64,000 nucleotides of DNA from Pilaira anomala (Eukaryota; Mucoromycota; Mucoromycetes; Mucorales; Mucoraceae): NCBI GenBank assembly GCA_025716855.1, contig JAIXMQ010000022.1, positions 427,164 through 491,163 of the forward strand, read 5' to 3'. Under the pieces are notes generated by a model. That model made no database searches. It was not told the DNA's origin and saw nothing but the letters and a program-made list of their open reading frames with translations. Position 1 is the first letter of the stretch; each line of letters opens with the position of its first letter. Shown here one piece after another: positions 58,981-64,000 of the stretch. A program made the position numbers and the translations under genes.

Positions 58981-60282
58981 ATGTCAAATCATATTAAAGA
59001 TATCTCCAAGCGTGCGTAATAATACACTCTGATGACCTAATAATATTTTGCTTACCAATAAGTTCTTTTTTTAATTTAAAAATAAATAGGCAAAACTGGC
59101 GAAGAATGGTTTAAAACAGAGGAAGAAGAATACGCTAAAATTCTCAGTACATTCAGACCTACTCCAAAAAGCTCAGTTTCAATCTTAAAAAAGGCATTCA
59201 GTGGAACAAGTCAACCAACACATATCATCGACTTTTACAAGAAGGAAGCGAGAAATAATAAAAGTCCTGGTGCATCAGCAGAAGCATATTATAACATCGG
59301 TGTCATATATCAAATTGGCTGTAATACAAAACAGGATTATGCTGAAGCTATTTACTGGTATAAGAAAGCTACCGAAGAAGGCCATGTAAAAGCAATTGAA
59401 AAAATAGGTAGGTTCTACTATAAAGGTTTTGGATTCAAGCAATCATATAAGGATGCAAAAATCTATTATCAAAAGGCAGCAAAAAGAGGCGATAAGGAAT
59501 CCATGTTTCGACTCGGCTTGTTCTATAATGACGGGCTTGGTATTAAAAAAGATTACGAGGAAGCATTAATTCATTACCAGTCTGCAGCTGACAGCGGACA
59601 TGCTATTGCTTTGTACAACATGGGTGTTCTTTATGAAAACGGTCAAGGTGTACCCCAAAACTTTCAAACAGCTTTCAGCTTTTATAAAAAGGCTGCTTTA
59701 GGCGGCGATATCGACGCGCATATAAAAACCAGTTTATTTTATAGTAGCGGACTAGGTACAGAACGGGATGATATTGAAGCTTTTAAGTGGTGTAAAAAGG
59801 CTTCAGAGATCTGTTCAGATAATATCAATGTTTGTTTTCAATTAGGAGAGTTATATCGTAATGGTCACGGTACAGAGCAAGATTTAAAATTAGCCTTTGA
59901 GAACTACTCCAGGGCGGTTCAATTGGATCAAACTGATGGTAGAATAGATCAGGGCAATAAACTAGTGGCACTTGGTAAAATGTACTTTCATGGACTAGGC
60001 ACTAAGAAAGATGATGGAATGGCTATGTTAATGTTTCAAAAGGCGCTAGTTGTTTGTAGGAATACTGAAGCTCAAGTCTACATTAGCCAACTCCAAGGGA
60101 AAAAAAGCCCGTTCCCTTTTTTCCATGAATGGCGGAACACAATCTCTGCACCTTCATCGCCTAGTTCAATAAGTGAATCAAATGCTGATGATACACACAC
60201 CCTAAACTCATTCAGTAGTATAAAAATATCTGAAGACGATAATTACACCGAATCTTCGGGAATATCAACCACAACCATTTAA
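58981..60282 (+). CDS. Sel1-repeat (SLR) protein
   Basis: Exons 58981-59011 and 59090-60282, 407 residues. At least seven Sel1-type repeats of about 36 residues cover roughly 70-330, with the usual A-x-x-x-L-x-x-x-Y-x-x-G-x-G pattern, for example YNMGVLYENGQGVPQNFQTA and FQLGELYRNGHGTEQDLKLA. Such alpha-helical solenoids serve as scaffolds; in fungi examples are Skt5/Chs4 (chitin synthase activation) and Hrd3 (ER degradation). There is no signal peptide or membrane segment, and the C-terminus is Ser/Thr-rich without a CAAX box, so neither role is shown. The first donor (GTGCGT) is inferred from frame and gives the start MSNHIKDISKRKTGEEWF; start exon is therefore less certain than the repeat region. 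Confidence 0.8.
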
Positions 60283-61012
60283 CTAATCATTATCCCTTAT
60301 ATGTACTCATATGAAACTAACTATGCAAACATTCATTATTTACTTACTAACTACTACTTCATCTCACTCATAAGAATATCTTTTTTTAATCAACAATAAC
60401 TCTTCATTATCAAATAAACTATGTGCCGTTCTGGAAAAGAATATGAATACTTGGATAACTAGTTTTTTATTATTGAATTTATTTTTAGTTTTATCTGTTA
60501 ACTACTACACGCATATTTGGTCAAACTTTTTTTCTATTTTGCAATTTAATTGTAAAAGAAATAAGCCATAAATATCATTTTTTCAAGGGTTAAAAATTGT
60601 TGACATTTGACATCGATATACTATGAAACTTTGGTAGCTTTTTGAGATAGTGTTTGGCTTTCAAGTCTTAACATTAATTAACAATTAGCTTCAAGTCTCT
60701 GATCTTCTACTTGTTGTATTGCATTCAGTTACTGGACTGCTTTCAAAGAAATAAGCGTCACAGTGTAATTTTTTTTTTTTTTCTCTTTCTCTATCAAAAA
60801 AAAAGAGAGAAAAAAAAAGATATATCTATCAAGATAGCTTTTTTCTCTTAAATAAAGTAGTTTGGGAGTTCGAAAAAAAAAGTAGAAAAAAAAAAGAATA
60901 TAGAATAAGAGTTCATAGTCACTTTACTTCTTTTTTTCTTACGCCTTTTTGTTATTTCACTCTTCTTCTCTCTCCAAAAAGAAAAACTTACAGCCACACC
61001 AGTTAACAGGGA
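60283..61012. promoter_or_regulatory. Upstream region of RPC1 and 3' flank of the Sel1 gene
   Basis: No gene seen. 60770-60900 is a dense alternation of T-rich and A-rich runs, including an inverted pair around 60781-60816 (CTCTTTCTCT with AGAGAGAAA), close upstream of the RPC1 start. Confidence 0.4.
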
Positions 61013-64000
61013 ATGAAGGAACAAGTTATTGATAACACACCGAAAAAAATGTAATTTACGACTTGAAATATACTTCATTGTATCTAATTGATCTATTGAC
61101 CCTTGTTACTTTATTATAGTCGGTACATTCAATTTGGTGTCCTGTCACCTCAGAACATGGTCAAGATTGCTGAATTTGAAATTACACAAAGAGATCTTTA
61201 CATGCCTGAGAGTCGTACACCTATCAAGGGTGGTGTATTGGATTTAAGACTGGTAATATATTGCCTTTAGAAAGAAAAGAATATAGATATTAACCTAATT
61301 ATATAGGGTACAACTATGAAAGATAGTGTTTGTGACACATGTGGACAAAAAATGCAAGAATGTGCAGGTCATTGGGGTTATCTTAAGTTGGTTTTACCTA
61401 TTTTCCACATTGGTTATTTTAGACCTGTCATTAATATTTTACAAGAAATTTGTAAGGTAAGTTATACGTGAATACGAATACTAATGAAGTAGAGAACACT
61501 GATTTAATTTTGATTCATATAGACTTGTAGTCGTGTCATGTTGGAAGAAACGGATCGTCGTACATTTTTAAGAAGATTAAGAGCACCTGGATTAGATAAT
61601 TTACAACGTAATCGAATTATTAAACAAGTAAACGATAGATGTAAAAAGGTCACCTACTGTCCTCATTGTAATGCAGTTAATGGTGTTGTAAAGAAGGTTG
61701 GACCTATGAAGATCACCCATGATAAATATCGCTTAAAGAGAGTCGATACCGAAGCCGAGCAATTTAGAAAGACATTTGAAGCAGCCGCAGCATCTATGCC
61801 TGAAATTAAACCTCATATTAGCAAAGCCCAAGATGATTTAAATCCACTTCGAGTATTGAGATTATTTCAACGTATTTCACCTGAAGATTGTGAATTATTA
61901 GGATTAAGTGAAGAACATGGTAGACCTGAATGGTATATTTGGCAATATCTTCCTGTTCCTCCTTCCTGTGTACGTCCATCCGTTCTTCAAGATGATAATA
62001 GTAGTAACGAAGATGATCTTACTGCCAAATTAACTGAAATTATTTTCACTAATGCCATCATTCGTGCTGGCTTAGAAAGAGGTGTAACTGTTATGAATTT
62101 AATGGAGCAATGGGAATTTTTACAATTAGCTGCTGCAATGTATATTAACAGTGAACTTCCCGGTGTGCCAAATGCAAATTCTGGTAAACCTAGTCGTGGT
62201 CTTTGTCAACGTTTAAAGGGTAAACAAGGTCGTTTCAGAGGTAATTTGAGTGGTAAACGTGTCGATTTCTCTGGACGTACTGTTATTTCACCCGATCCAA
62301 ATATGCGTATTGATCAAGTCGCTGTACCTGAACGTGTTGCTAAAGTACTCACTTTCCCTGAGCGAGTTAATCGACACAATATTCATAAGTTGCGTCAGAA
62401 TGTTATTAATGGTCCATTTGTTCATCCTGGTGCTAATTTTGTACAAGGTTCAAATGGTTTCAAAAAGTTCTTAAAGTTTGGTAACAGACAAGATATTGCT
62501 GCAGATTTACAAATTGGTGATTTAGTTGAACGTCATTTATCTGATAATGATGTTGTCTTATTTAATCGCCAACCCTCTCTTCATAGACTTTCTATTATGG
62601 CACATTTTGCAAAAGTTATGCCCTGGAGAACTTTCCGTTTTAACGAGTGTGTATGTTCTCCTTATAATGCGGATTTTGATGGTGATGAAATGAATATGCA
62701 TTTGCCTCAAACCCAAGAAGCTAAGGCTGAAGCTATTGAATTAATGGGTGTCAAAAATAACTTGGTTACACCCCGTAACGGTGAACCTCTTATTGCTGCT
62801 ACTCAAGATTTTATTACTGCTTCTTACCTTTTGTCTCATAAAGATACATTCTATACCCGTGGTGAATTTACTCAAACTTGCTCCATGATGTTTGATGCTG
62901 AAATGAAAATTGATCTTCCTCCTCCTGTTATTTGGAAGCCTCAACGTTTATGGACTGGTAAACAAGTATTTAATGTTCTCTTTAGACCCAATAAGGATAG
63001 TAAGGTATTGTTGAATGTGGAAGCAAAGACAAAGTCATATATTAAAGAGGATGGCCGTATTCCCGATATGTGTCCTAATGATGGTTGGCTCGTTGTCCAA
63101 AACAGTGAAATTATGTGTGGTCTTGTTGATAAAGCTGTTGTTGGTGATGGTAATAAGAATTCTTGTTTCTATGTCATTTTACGTGATTATGGACCAATTG
63201 AAGCTGCAAAGTGTATGAATCGTTTAGCTAAGCTTTGTGCTCGTTGGTTAGCTAATCGTGGTTTCTCAATTGGTATCAGTGATGTTACTCCAGGTGAACG
63301 TTTAAGTAGAATTAAATATGAGGAAGTTACAACTGCTTATGCAAAGTGTGATGATGTTATTGCTCAATATAATTCAGGTCAGTTAGAAACAATGGCTGGT
63401 TGTAACGAAGAAGAAACTATGGAATCGCTTGTATCTGGTATTTTATCCGCTGTTCGTGGTGATCTTGGTAAGGTCTGTATGAATGAATTGAACATGTATA
63501 ATTCTCCCAGTATTATGGCCCGTTGTGGTTCTAAAGGTTCTCAAATTAATGTATCTCAAATGGTTGCCTGTGTCGGTCAACAAATTATTAGTGGTAGTCG
63601 TATTCCTAATGGTTTCCAAGATCGTACTTTACCTCATTTCTTGAAGCATTCTAAAACCCCTCCTGCAAAGGGTTTCGTTAGAAACAGTTTCTATACCGGT
63701 CTTAGTCCTACAGAGTTTCTCTTTCACGCAATTTCAGGTCGTGAAGGTTTGGTTGATACTGCTGTTAAAACTGCTGAAACGGGTTATATGGCTAGACGTT
63801 TGATGAAGGCTTTTGAGGATTTAACTGCTCATTATGATCTTTCTGTTCGTAACTCTGAAGGTGCTATGCTTCAATTCTGCTATGGTGCTGATGGTTTAGA
63901 TCCAATGACAATTGAAGGTGATGGTATTCCTGTAGAATTTGATCGTAATTTAAGACACGTTAAAGAAACTACCCCTCCTAAGCAAGATAGAGGTCTTTTG
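61013..64000 (+). CDS. RPC1: DNA-directed RNA polymerase III largest subunit RPC1 (3' end beyond window)
   Basis: Catalytic subunit that transcribes 5S rRNA, tRNA and U6. Exons 61013-61050, 61120-61252, 61307-61456 and 61523 to the window edge; at least 933 residues are visible. The start [20 protein letters not shown] and [20 protein letters not shown] match RPC1, not RPB1. Zinc-binding cysteines are in [16 protein letters not shown] and [24 protein letters not shown] and [18 protein letters not shown] are universal blocks. The metal-chelating motif NADFDGD lies at about residues 489-495. The bridge helix and trigger-loop region [20 protein letters not shown] plus [15 protein letters not shown] is present. 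[16 protein letters not shown] and the Pol III-type [11 protein letters not shown] near the edge settle the class. The remaining C-terminal part lies outside the window. No CTD heptads are expected. Confidence 0.95.

Noticed and set aside
61013..64000. Initial reading as RNA polymerase II largest subunit
   Set aside because: N-terminal block, [16 protein letters not shown] and the [11 protein letters not shown] segment are Pol III (RPC1) type.
1..64000. tRNA genes and CRISPR arrays
   Set aside because: No T-loop GGTTCGA-type boxes paired with acceptor stems were seen by eye, and no spaced direct repeats. A tRNAscan run would be decisive.

Overview
This is an AT-rich eukaryotic (fungal) nuclear window. 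Nearly every gene is cut by short introns, mostly 50-100 nt with GTAAGT/GTAAAT-like donors and T-rich, YAG-ended acceptors. The gene set combines fungal hallmarks (Zn2Cys6 transcription factor, Cdc24-type RhoGEF with PB1, Dur3 urea transporter, Tim54, Hal-type kinase, Gos1 SNARE) with very frequent homopolymer tracts. Together with the base composition this suggests an early-diverging filamentous fungus, most likely Mucoromycota. That placement is inference; no rRNA locus is present to confirm it.

Layout. 0.3-2.5 kb: TBC Rab-GAP (+). 2.7-4.5 kb: Hal4/Hal5-like kinase (-). 5.7-6.7 kb: Gos1 Golgi SNARE (-). 7.6-8.8 kb: polyglutamine protein (-). 9.5-11.6 kb: MFS transporter (-). 13.3-16.1 kb: Cdc24-like RhoGEF (-). 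16.5-17.4 kb: Jac1/HscB co-chaperone (-). 17.6-22.1 kb: nucleoside diphosphate kinase domain with a huge KEEP-repeat tail (-). 22.5-24.9 kb: Dur3 (-). 26.6-29.5 kb: Zn2Cys6 factor (-). 29.7-32.0 kb: divergent protein-repair pair, PIMT (-) and DJ-1 (+). 32.3-33.5 kb: ribosomal protein uL18/L5 (+). 33.9-36.0 kb: unrecognised coiled-coil protein (-). 37.3-39.3 kb: pyruvate dehydrogenase E2 (-). 40.8 kb: 5S-derived fragment. 41.0-41.4 kb: small alpha-helical protein (-). 41.9-42.2 kb: GC-rich hairpin-bearing island. 42.8-44.6 kb: epsin (+). 44.7-45.5 kb: Nop16 (-). 45.8-46.5 kb: Erv/ALR sulfhydryl oxidase (+). 47.0-49.6 kb: SulP transporter (+). 50.2-51.3 kb: Trm61-like tRNA methyltransferase (+). 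52.1-53.2 kb: Tim54 (+). 53.3-56.5 kb: decayed mobile/orphan island. 59.0-60.3 kb: Sel1-repeat protein (+). 61.0-64.0 kb: RNA polymerase III largest subunit, open at the window edge (+).

Most genes are unrelated housekeeping functions, as expected in a fungal chromosome. Some thematic pairs stand out. PIMT and DJ-1, both linked to repair of damaged protein, share a 248-bp bidirectional promoter. Jac1, Tim54, PDH-E2 and an Erv-type oxidase add mitochondrial or secretory functions. Nop16, uL18 and RPC1 serve ribosome and 5S production. Exon structures were assembled by hand, checking reading-frame phase at every junction; each listed spliced model sums to a whole number of codons.

The most unusual content is the NDK domain joined to about 1,170 residues of acidic KEEP-type repeats, the decayed helicase/orphan island at 53-56 kb with its 21-bp tandem repeats, a truncated 5S rRNA-like sequence with its own closing stem, and the GC-rich structured island near 42 kb.
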